A DNA stretch of 64,000 nt from Anthopleura xanthogrammica (lineage: Eukaryota > Cnidaria > Anthozoa > Actiniaria > Actiniidae): assembly GCA_964019055.1 (NCBI GenBank), contig OZ025217.1:8925966-8989965 (forward strand), given 5' to 3'. The translations under genes were made by a program, and so were the position numbers. Below, piece after piece: positions 10,694 through 20,719 of the stretch. Below the pieces are notes generated by a model, which was not told the origin of the DNA, made no database searches, and saw only the letters and a list, made by a program, of their open reading frames with translations. The stretch's first letter is position 1. The number at the start of each line of letters is the position of its first letter.

Positions 10694-11353
10694 TTATTTT
10701 GCTTTTAATATCAGGGAGTCAATTAACCTCTTCATTGCTGCAAAATCGTCCAGTTCTCCCTTTTTGGGATCCTTTCTAGGAATTTCTATCTCCTCATCCT
10801 TCCAAGTGTCGACATCTGGATTCCACGTGTATCCTACCAGAACCACTTTTCCGCCTGAAGACTTGGGTGGATGAAGGTAAAGAAGACAACACGCACCATT
10901 GCTTCCTTCATTTTCCATTAATCCCTTGAAAACTCGTGCTGAAAAATTGATAGCGTCATTATATAAACCTGGATATAACTTCGACTGGCAAGACTGGTTT
11001 GCCGCAGTTGTTTTCCTTGCTAGTCCAAATATTTCTGGTGAGAGAGCATAATTTGTTTTGTCCAAGTTCGTTTTAAAGAGACTACTTATGTCTTTCACGA
11101 GATCTGCATAACGATGGTTGTTTCCTTTCTTGAGCTTTGAAACTAAATTTCTTAAAACCATAATTTGTATTGGTTTGATCTTAGATATTCCCATTTTCAT
11201 CAAACGAACTAAATCTATTGCAAGCGTTTGGTCTTTGCCATTAATACATGATTCGTGCAGGCCGTCTTCCCATTCCTTTGAAGACAATGTCCTTCTTTCC
11301 TTTTTATATATATATATACATATGACAACGTTCTTGCAATTAGGTGCAATCAT
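10694..11353 (-). CDS. Unrecognised 219-residue protein-coding ORF
   Basis: The ORF is the longest uninterrupted one between the ankyrin gene and 15.9 kb. The first 20 residues (IYIYKK region) come from a TATATA tract and are probably intronic; a plausible splice acceptor precedes the KEWEDGLHES segment. Visible traits: a basic helical N-terminal half (IKPIQIMVLRNLVSKLKKG), then SPEIFGLARKTTAANQSC, and a beta-rich C-terminal half with ACCLLYLHPPKSSGGKVVLV followed by an acidic tail ending in LILKAK and stop. No known motif is recognised. Given its surroundings it may belong to a mobile element. Confidence 0.5.
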   Translation of the reverse strand: MIAPNCKNVVICIYIYKKERRTLSSKEWEDGLHESCINGKDQTLAIDLVRLMKMGISKIKPIQIMVLRNLVSKLKKGNNHRYADLVKDISSLFKTNLDKTNYALSPEIFGLARKTTAANQSCQSKLYPGLYNDAINFSARVFKGLMENEGSNGACCLLYLHPPKSSGGKVVLVGYTWNPDVDTWKDEEIEIPRKDPKKGELDDFAAMKRLIDSLILKAK

Positions 11354-11920
11354 ATAATAATAAATAAATGAATAGATAAAAACAATCTTCCAAAAAATAT
11401 TAAAAGAAAAGTAGGTGTGGAGGGAAATAGAGGCAAGAGAAATCCAAGATAAGGCAGCACAACGGTGGGACGCAAGATAATTAAACCTTCAAGAGATTAC
11501 GCTCTGAGCTCTATCAACTTGTGTAATGGAATAAAAAGAAAAAATAAGGAAATAAAACAATTTAACAATTAACATTCTAACTTTAGCATCAAACATTCTG
11601 TAGTGAAAACACACTTCCCTCTGATATGTATCTTACTTTATTCTCCTTTAGCGTGTATACTACAACGGAGTTCTACAAGAACTAAGTCACTTCTAAAATT
11701 ACAATGAATTGCGTTATGATGAGCACATAACTCCTGTCTCATATTTCAAAGTCCATTACACTCCCCTAGTTGAATTACCAAGTAATCACTACAAATTAAT
11801 TTTGAAATTCATATCGAAAGAATTCCCCAAGCAGTAACAAAAATATAAAGTGAGAGTAAATATAAAATGTAAAATGCTATAAATTCGTGAGTAAAATACA
11901 AAATGATTATATATATAAAT

Positions 11921-12840
11921 CTAAATGTATGCATTAGGTATAAAGTCATTTCCTAAGCATTCTTTGCCTAAGCTCCCCAGTGATGCTGCGCTTTTTCGAG
12001 GTCTTTGATTATCAACTGCTTCACTTTGCTGTTGGCTAGGAACTGTTTCCTTGGTAGTGTTGGTTTCAATGTCATTGGTATTAACCTTGACTTCAACTGG
12101 ATACAAATGCTTTACACTGCGTCAAACGTATTATATTCCCCTTCTTATTGATGACTCTGATAATGGCTGCTCTCACGTTTCCATCTTCTAAACGCATTAA
12201 CTCTTCAGCGTACTACAGCCAATTTCCAGAAGACTTGGATTTGGATTTGGTTGAGTCGTCCTTCACGACTACAATGTCACCAGTTGAAATGGTTGAACAA
12301 GAGTACCGTTCTTGTTTCAATTTTGTTACATGATTTTCTCGTAGCTTAGACAGATAATCCATCTTCCAGGTCTTGGAAAATTGTTGTAGTAAACGTTGGT
12401 GATGTTGAGACCTTTGGGTTAGCGTTGTGTAAGTGCTTAACACTTCGAAATGTATTGCGTTAGGGCTGTTGACGATTCTTCTTCTGTAGATCAGGTGAGA
12501 CGGAGTTAACACGTAGGATAGGCCATTTTGATCATCTTCTACAAAAGTCATAGTGTAAACTAGATCGTCCTATGACTTTCCTTAATGTTCTTTTAACACT
12601 CTGAGCCATCCGTTCGTAAAAACCTCCCCACCAGCTGGCTTTCTGTACAATGAATTTCCAGGTAATATGGTTGTAAGTACTGTTGTACTTCCATTGATGT
12701 GCAGACCTTGCGTAGTTCTCGGTCCAAGGACTTGAATGTCTTTGCGAAAAGCTTGTAAAAACGATTCTACAGTCAATGTCCTTGTTAGGATCGAATCCTT
12801 CTGTTCATATGTCATGTGTGTCATTTGCCACGATCAAGAC
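11921..12840 (-). pseudogene. BEL/Pao LTR retrotransposon integrase C-terminus, frameshifted
   Basis: Across three minus-strand frames the order of motifs matches the end of a BEL/Pao polyprotein: a stretch around WWGGFYERM (about 12610), the LTPSHLIYRRR region, a GDIVVVKDD patch (DUF5641-type), and a C-terminal tail with LYPVEV-like text followed by a basic PRKSAA segment near 11980. Frame changes near 12560 and 12210 and the absence of gag, protease and reverse transcriptase show a dead 3' fragment. No LTR was identified. Confidence 0.75.
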
Positions 12841-13384
12841 GCTTCATCTTCATCATGAATAAAAATAGTCTTTTGGTTCATGGCATTGTAATAAATGCCC
12901 ATAAGAATAAAATACCTGGTATTTCAAAAAAGTATGTAACATTAATGAAAATATGTGGGGGAAAAACATTAATTAAAGGCAGGCTGTAAATATTTAACAT
13001 AAATCCTTTTACTCTAAAACTAAAGGAATTTATGTTAATATCCACATACTTTTTTGATGATCATTTGATTGAAGTTCAACTTACCAAACTGTAGGATATG
13101 CCATTTCTGATTTGTCTACTGTTCTTAAAGAAATAACTGGTTGACTATATAAAAACATTTTATTACAAAAATTCGATGAATATAATAATAAATATATATA
13201 TAGATATATATAATTGAAACAATTTCAAATTAGTTAGATAAAAATACAATTTCAAATTGGTTAGATAAAAATGTATCTTGTGCATGTAATTCTGATTTAT
13301 GAATAAATATAATAAAAATTTCTGTCATTCTACACTGAATGGTAGGTAGGAAGTGCTAGCTGATATTTAACTAAATATAAAAAA
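12841..13384. other. AT-rich non-coding with small inverted and tandem repeats
   Basis: About 12920-13055 holds an inverted pair (AAAAAAGTATGTAACATTAA and its mirror near 13030). About 13215-13275 holds a tandem duplication of TTTCAAATTRGTTAGATAAA, with one variable base. Otherwise AT-rich, with TATATA runs and no ORF. Confidence 0.5.
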
Positions 13385-15092
13385 TCATGAACTTGCCATC
13401 ATGAAGCTTTCCTTGTATGTATTGTACAGTTGAGAGACAAATGCTTCATTCACAACAACAAAGTAAGTGCCAATCTTCTGCACATCAGGATTTGAGCAAA
13501 AGATCAATTTGGCACTTACTTTGTCATTGTCTTTCTGTTTTGGCCACTTGTAGTAGTAGTTTGTTGACTGCTTCAACAAGGTAAGGAATGTCACTAACTT
13601 CTTCAGGGCTTGCAATAGCAATTACCTTACCAACATAGTATGCATCATCATATGCCACAGCAACCCACTGGTTGACTTGCAAGCTTTTTTCATCATGGGC
13701 CTGCAGATGAAACATAAGATTATATTTTAGGGAAAGAGATAACTACTATGTGTTATTAGAATCCAGTGGAATTACTTATAGCTGTTATTTAGTTACCTTA
13801 ACTGCATGATCAACCATTTGTTTATGTTCTGAAAGGATATAAGAAGCAAACTTAAAATTAAAGACCCATACTACCGAAATTACATGAAGTGTCTGTTTTT
13901 TATTTTGCTTGATCGAAAAGTCATTCCCGGTTTACTCATATGACCATTTGATCGAAATGTTCATGTTACATTCCATGCAGTTCCCGCAGTAGACTATTCA
14001 TTCAACAATATATATATAATAGTAGCATAACAATTGGGGAAAATATGATTTAGAATGAATTTCAGATATTTAAAAAAAATGGTTTTAAAATTGGTACAAT
14101 TTCATATCAGGATTCTGTATCCTATATACAAAAAAAAAAGAAAAAAAAGAATGGGACACCCAAACAAAACCAGATTACATCCTCAGGGATGCAAAAATAA
14201 TTTTGAAAGAGAGTTTGAAAAGGTACATGCTTTAGGACTCACTTCTTTTAAACATTGGGACTCCTAAAGCATTGAGTTGGGAGTCCAATGGACCCCAAAA
14301 TGAATTGACTTAGTAAAAGACCATACATACCAAAAGCAAATGTGTGCATGTATTAATGTAAGGAAATAAATAAAATAAAATCAGCATGCAAGCAAAATAA
14401 TTGATACAAGCACATGAACAGCAAAAATATTTACCATACCCCTTAAAAATCAATTTTCAAGATGTTGACTCAAAATTGTCAGATGCAAATAAAATGAATA
14501 GTACCTTTTGAATTGTTGGCAGAGGTATGTTTTATCTGAAACAAAAATAAAAGGATCAGCAAATTATTTGAAGTTCCTATTATTGTATTTTTAATTTACT
14601 TACCTTTTGTTTTTTTTGCTGGGGGCCAACTTTTATCTTCCTTTGCATCTCCCAATTTCTGGGTTTTCCAGAAAAATAATGTGTTTGCCTAATGACGTTA
14701 TTTATTGAACAATTATTAGTCAATAATATATGCATTGCAGTACTAGAAGAGAGTTGCAAACCAGTTCACAACTTTATGTTTAATCAAATAAAGTTTACTT
14801 GCCGTAAGCTCATTTAGGGTTGTGTATCCCTCTTGTGTTTTTTCGGGCAAAGGTACTTCCTCGCCATTTTCCAGGTCAGGAAACTTAGCCTTCAGTTGTA
14901 ACAGAGAAAACATGTCTATAAAATAAACCAAAATGTAAATAATAAAGCCAGCTGCCAGATCAAGAAAATATAAACTAAATAATTCATAAATGACGTTTAC
15001 TGCCAGCATCATTACCATCCTTTTGACCAAGGTAAATTGCCTTAACCAGTTTGCATGACTTGTCTGGTTTTTGGTATACAATCAAATCTTGT
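13385..15092 (-). pseudogene. C-terminal exons of a transposon-like gene, frameshifted
   Basis: Several minus-strand blocks have splice-site-like edges: 15016-15092 (VYQKPDKSCKLVKAIYLGQK), about 14799-14915 (LLQLKAKFPDLENGEEVPLP), a block near 14630-14665, and a terminal block at about 13385-13700. The last reads NQWVAVAYDDAYYVGKVIAI and then must shift frame by one to continue as YYYKWPKQKDNDKVSAKLIF before a stop at 13385-13387. The shift falls near 13600. The terminal module (WVAVAYD, then KWP, then a C-terminal beta segment) recurs at the ends of many cnidarian transposon-associated proteins as I recall them; no named domain is claimed. Joining 15092 directly to the exon at 15935 does not keep phase, so an internal part is missing. 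Confidence 0.45.
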
Positions 15093-15479
15093 CTGTTAAG
15101 AAAACCAAAACACAAAAATTATACATGTATAGATTAAATTAAACTACAGTTAATAATATTATATTTGAATTCCTGTGTGGGGTGTTATGAACCCTGACCA
15201 GGCTCTTAGTCACAAACCACCTAGTAATATTTTTAGTTTGAAGATGCCATTCTAGTACAAGTATGTCATCATGTTTTGAATTTTGGAAAGCAAACAGTTT
15301 ATGTTTCATTTAAACAAAGTTCCCATGAATTTTGCAAGTCCATTTACCAGCAGTTTGGGGACTTTTGGTTGCATTGGGTATATTTCTTGGTATTAGCTGC
15401 AGTGAATCATCTTTTTATGGAATTGAAGACAAAATGATACAAACCCTTGCTTATATGGGGTTTCTGCCTTTTTTGTAAC

Positions 15480-15830
15480 CTCATGATCATTCTTTCCATG
15501 TGACCATTAAAAAGTTTTCATGGTTCATGAAAATTTAATTTTGTATTTCATGGTAATTTCATGGCCATACAATTTTAATTTCCATGCCATTATTCTTTTT
15601 TCATGGCCATGAAAATAAAAATCCACTATTTAATAGTATTTTCATTGCCATTAAAGGTCATCTTTTTGTATTTTAATGGCCATTAAAAAGTTTTCCATGG
15701 CCTCGGAAAAAAGTTATGGTAAATTCATGGTCTCACAAGCAGGCCATGAATTTCAAAATGCGATATTCATGGCCATGAAAAAACAGGATCATGGGTTTTT
15801 CATGTTTAATTAATGGTATTTTCATTGGGC
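15480..15830. repeat. CATGGCCATG-rich repeat region
   Basis: The self-complementary word TTCATGGCCATGAA and variants (TAATGGCCATTA, TTTCATGG, CCATGAAA) occur more than ten times in 350 bases in both orientations. It sits in the intron-like gap between the two halves of the fragmented gene. Confidence 0.7.
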
Positions 15831-15934
15831 TGCTGCTAGTAGTGAAATGAGGTCCTAAGTTTTTCATATTCTTCTGGTGCAGCTACCACTCCAATACTTA
15901 TATTCCCTTTTGATGACATAACTGCGTTAATTAC

Positions 15935-16823
15935 CAGTTTGCAGCAAAGAAAAGGACATAATAAAGAAATTTGTTGCCCTAGAGAACTTAGCTCCATCAC
16001 CACTGATTTTTACTTTGACTGGAGTGTCAGCATCATGGACTGGATTATTTTCCAAATACTCTTTAACATACTGTTGTAGAATATCACTGAATGAGTGCTG
16101 GGCCCCAGGGTATGGCCCAGGTACTCTTTCAATGTGACATAAATCATTTAAAGCACTTCTTCTTTGCTTTAAAAGATATGATCTTGGCATGTCATTAAAA
16201 ATCAAAGTAAGCTCATGATAGCACTCATCACTTACACAAAATTTATCCAGCAAAAATAGAATTTGTTCCAGCTTTGAGTGTTGATCCTGGGTAAGCTGAG
16301 ATAAGGTGTCATTCTGAGAGACATCTTTGTTTTCATAATGAAATGAATATTCTATTGGGCCATTATCATTAGTACTGGTACTAGTAGAGTCGCTAAATTT
16401 GATGGAGTCAAGATTAAGTCCAAAAGACTCTGCAAACCATAGAGCACAGTGTGCCCTGTCTTTAAGCTGCTTGAGCTTTCTTGATCTCTGTTTTGTTCCC
16501 ACTTGTGAAATGTTTTGTGATGTACATCCTAAATTTGTGTTTCTTTCTAGTTGGCATATATATTCTCTCAGTTCCTGATTGAGATTTTCTAATTTCTCTA
16601 TACCTTCAGTTTTTTCTTCTAATTCCTCCAAGAGTTTTCTCTTCTCTGATTCCAAATCATTAAACCTCTCTTTCCATTCATTCAATTGATCTCTTGTTTC
16701 ATCCAATTCTTGTTTTAAATGTGTCTCATGATAGGCTTCGTGTACTGCCTCAAAGTTTTTGAATAGAACTCTTTGTTGTAGGCATTTTTCATTTACTAAT
16801 TCGACGTCATTTCCAGAATTCAT
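15935..16823 (-). CDS. N-terminal exon of a coiled-coil, transposon-like protein
   Basis: A 296-residue open segment begins at an ATG (16821-16823) and ends at a good splice donor (ACTG|GTAATT at 15935/15934). Residues about 25-95 form a heptad-like, Glu/Lys/Leu-rich coiled coil (ELDETRDQLNEWKERFNDLE). Then follow a basic RSRKLKQLKDRAH patch, a conserved-looking FCVSDECYHELTLIFNDMP block, and VKVKISGDGAKFSRATNFFI at the end. The ISGDGAK block recurs in many multi-copy cnidarian proteins and may be part of an RNase-H-like catalytic core, but that is inference. The exon is intact, while its downstream partners are damaged or missing, so the locus as a whole is probably a broken mobile gene. Confidence 0.5.
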
Positions 16824-18303
16824 TATCTCGGTAATTTCCTTTACTTTCTTGGTTATCGATGCCTTTGCGTGGCCTCATGCCACTTTTGGTTCTTTTGTTT
16901 CCATAATCTATTGTTTTCAGTGGCTAAGCAAGTAGATACTAATCGGATCGGAAGACCCTTTAGAAGTGGCTTACAGATAATACACGAATTTTGCTCTTGT
17001 TGACGTAACGATAGATAGAGGTAGCTGTTTATCTTCAAGTGTCAATTTAGCGGATGGATTGCGTTATTTGACGTAGCCTACAAATGTTTTGAATTCCTTC
17101 ACAAAGCCGTGATGTAGAATGGCAATTCGAACTTCTTTCGCAATTCAAATTCGAACTAATGTAATTGCTAAGACTCTAGAGGTTGCGGATACTCAATCTT
17201 AAACAATCACAGGGGTAGCGAGGTGGTGCAAGTAGAACAATCCGAACTCCACAAATTGACTGATTGACAATTAACTTTAATGACAACGTTCAAGGTCACA
17301 GTTTGATAGGTGAAGTTACAACTTAGGTTAAATTGAAGCGGTCGTAGATCGTAGAGGTGGAAAATGTAGCGGTAGAAGTGTAGAGGTTGTAGATGCAGAT
17401 GTTGTAGAAATTGTAGTAATTGCAGTAATTGTAGTGATTGTAGATTGTAGATTGAAGGTTCGAATTTGGTTTATGCTTGCACCAGTAGCGATTTGGTTGC
17501 AGATATAGAACGCATCTCAGCAGAGTGTGGATATGCCAGAAGTTGGCCAAGAAGCCCAGAAATCCTCGTAGGATAGCTTCCACACTAACAACTAACAACT
17601 GAGCTGCACTCTGTAGTGACTTAGATTTATAACTAGAATAACGTGAATAGGATGCCTTTATGTAACAATGAATCGTTTCCTAACGGAACATGTATTTTAA
17701 CGTGGGATGACCAACGTGAGCTCCGCTTAGGGCGTTGCAGGAACTATGCGCACGCTATCTTAAGGCTTTTCCTTACGGCTAGGATATGACGACTAAAAAC
17801 TAATGGCATAGGAATTGAAATCGTGCTCGCACGAGCACCTTGTATAATAGTTGGCAACTATCATCATAGACTTGGAGTATTTAATGCGTGACTAAGCGTT
17901 TCGAGCTAACACTAATTAGTTGCTTTTTTTTCAGCAATAATGGCATTCATATTCTAGTAGCACCATTACTTTACCCAAAAACTTGATGTGATAATAGATA
18001 CATGTGAAAGCTATTGAAACTTTTAAAACCCACATAAAATTTTATTTCTAAGTATATTTACAGGTTATTAATATAGCCACTAGTCAATTACATTCTTATG
18101 TTACAATAATCACACTTTAACCGTGCTACACAAACTGAAAGTTTGTTTTTGCATTAGAAACTAACCCAAACAATGGTAAAAAGGAAAACAATAACTCTTT
18201 CACTAATAATTCTACTATAATTTCAATAGTCAAGTGTAATCACAGTAAATCTATTGCTTATTGCCAGCACCCAACAACTAAACTGACCACAGATTTTAAT
18301 CAA
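16824..18303. other. Non-coding, including a GTAG-rich microsatellite-like tract
   Basis: No gene was recognised. At 17340-17465 the plus strand is built from degenerate TTGTAG/GTAGA units. The rest is mixed single-copy-looking sequence, the part near 18200 probably being the 3' flank of the KDZ gene. Confidence 0.5.
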
Positions 18304-18860
18304 TTACTCATCTTCAAAGTTGTAATCACCATCAGTATCATCTTCACAATAATCATCACAACTTTCATCATTACAACATTCATCATCCTCAAGCACATCT
18401 TCAGAATTCTTAAGGGGAGGAACATCACCCAAGGTTGCCCAGGATTGGACAGCCTCTATATGATATGGTACAACCTTAAGGTCTTCCCACAGCTTCACCA
18501 AACTAATTGTAATTAAACTTATGGTTAATATTTTTGCTCCAACAAGAGCTTTAATCCCTTGAGAATAAAGGGAGTTGCTTGCTAATGTGCTTAGGTATAT
18601 AAATAAATGATCAATTTGTTTATGGTAGAATGCAAATAGCTGTATCATTTCTTGTTTTACAAAAGCTATTTCCTCTTTACATCTCTCCTTGAGACATAAT
18701 ATGTCAATAAGCTGCTGTCTGATAGAAACAGGTGTTGTTGTTGGGCCAGCACTAGTACTACCACCATAGAATGGGCTGTTGGGGTCTTTTATCTCGTCAA
18801 GCACCAATTTAATCCCCATTTCATTATATGTGAGTAAACTTCTTCTTAGCAAATCGTTAA
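18304..18860 (-). pseudogene. KDZ (Zisupton-like) transposase, C-terminal exon, downstream part
   Basis: The minus-strand frame ends at a stop at 18304-18306. It reads LLRRSLLTYNEMGIKLVLDE, then a C-terminal helical part CLKERCKEEIAFVKQEMIQL and a strongly acidic Asp/Glu/Cys tail. The arrangement (paired basic helices, YN motif, then long amphipathic helices) matches the C-terminal part of Kyakuja-Dileera-Zisupton transposases. The exon is interrupted exactly at TTAA (18857-18860) by the 7.2-kb transposon; its other half lies at 26058-26106 and rejoins in frame. No DDE catalytic part is visible in the window. Confidence 0.65.
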
Positions 18861-19915
18861 GAGGGAGTCTCTCTAACAGCGGACCACTGGCTCTGGGTTC
18901 AAAAAATAGATTTGTCTTATATTTTTACCATCGAAAGTACTATCTTTCCTCATTACAACTGTGTACTTAGAATCGTTTTATATTCTATTTTCGAGCCGCT
19001 ATGCGAATTTTTGTCTATCGACCCCAAATCAGTCAAAAGACGCCGATTTTCAAAGTCGCCAAGGCTTACATTCAAAGTCCGTTTTCTCGGGTTTTTCTGG
19101 AAATGAAAGCTTATATTTTAGTTTAAAGTGAAGCTTAGTGCAACTTCTGACTAGAAACAGCAATATTTTTTTGGAATGTGCAAATTAAGGGAGGGAAAAT
19201 CCTAACTGATCGAGACTACTGAACGCGTGACTTGAAAAACTAAGATTAGAGGACTTAGAAGATTGCAAATTTCTCAATTGTGGCACCTCACCAAGGTACA
19301 AAATACCATCCTACCTTGAGATAAGAAGCTATTCTGCAGATCTATGCAAAAAAATTTGCGGCACATTGCGTTTCTAAGCAATGAACTAAGTCCAAATATT
19401 GTGCTTTTTGCAGGTATTTTCTTGCGTGACATAGAGGCCGTTGAGTCTGTAACGCCTACTTCTTTGCTCATTATTCTCAATACTCTTACCCAAAATAGGA
19501 TGAAATGAATGAAAATCTAATTGTAACATGTATTTGTTCTATCATAAAAGATTTCAGCGATCACAGCCTTGTTTTAGCACTATTAAGCGATTTTGAAATT
19601 TCACCATACGATATATTTTTTTCCAATTTGCATATCTCAAAGTCGGGAGGTCAAGCATTGTTAGTATATTTTAAAGAAATCCTCGTCTTATAACCTCGAA
19701 ACATAGTTGTGCTACAAAAGTACAAGATAACTTTTAAAAGATTTCAGCGATCACAGCCTTGTTTTAGCACTATTAAGCGATTTTGAAATTTCACCATACG
19801 TTATATTTTTTTCTAATTTGCATATCTCTAGATCGGGAGGTCAAACATTTGTGTTATAATCTCGAAACATAATTGTGCTACAGAAAAACTTTTCTTGCTT
19901 TTAGAGCTAAATATT
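18861..19915 (+). repeat. Left TIR, with internal tandem duplication
   Basis: It matches the right TIR in reverse complement from the GAGGGAGTC terminus to about CTTTTCTTGCTTTTAGAGCT. The block starting AGATTTCAGCGATCACAGCC occurs twice, near 19547 and 19739 (period about 190), whereas the right TIR has one copy. The small ORFs shared by both TIRs are not regarded as genes. Confidence 0.85.
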
Positions 19916-20719
19916 TTTGTTTGTTTAAGACGAATGTAACATATAACGGATATTATTAATATCTATTGAAATTAATGCGTTTATTGCGTTATCACCGTTA
20001 ATTTTTAAAAATAAATACTCTGTCAATTAGAGCTAAATGAAAACAAGGCTATGGTAATACGTCGGGTTGGTGTGCTTTTTTGGAACTTAATTGTTCATTA
20101 TAATTGGGTATACTGCTGTGGAAAAAGTGCTAAAAAAGGTTTGTTAAGTACAACTGGAGTTGAACTGCATCAAAGATTAGATAATAAAATGGTAGCGCTA
20201 AATTTTATTTTAATTGATTACTCTTATCATTTCTGATGAAAACCAAGATCATTTACTTAAAGCTTGAGGTCGTAATAGATGTGCGTAACTTTCTGGTTAT
20301 TTCTTACTAGTTTACAATACCGTGAAACTCGGCCGTCTTAAAGACGGCTATCATAGAGGGATCGAAAACCCTGTTTAGTCGTAATGGAGATGTATTCTGT
20401 TGATGCGTCCTATGCAACATTAAAAGAGCTAGCTGAATAAAACAAAACATAAGTTTTTTTAATGCTCTTTAACGGAGTAATCTACAGAATAAATATCTGC
20501 TTTCCGAAATCTAAAGGCTTCCTGTCACAAGAAAAATAACTGTCATCAATAGGGGCGGTGTCCACAATAAACACGTGCCTCAAGTCAGTCACTTAGTGAA
20601 AGCCTCCTCCTTTTCCAACGAACATATTTATAACTACTGAACGAATGATTGAGGTTTCCTGACCTAAAAGATTAGACATCAGCCGATATTTTTAGACGGG
20701 TCATTAAATAATACTAATT

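Noticed and set aside
17323..17598. Tyr/Asn-rich ORF on the minus strand
   Set aside because: Translation of the degenerate TTGTAG repeat; low complexity, no start context or splice support.
19274..19693. Two 62-68-residue ORFs duplicated at 25224-25643
   Set aside because: They recur only because they sit in the terminal inverted repeats; no start context, domain or splice support, so not called as genes.
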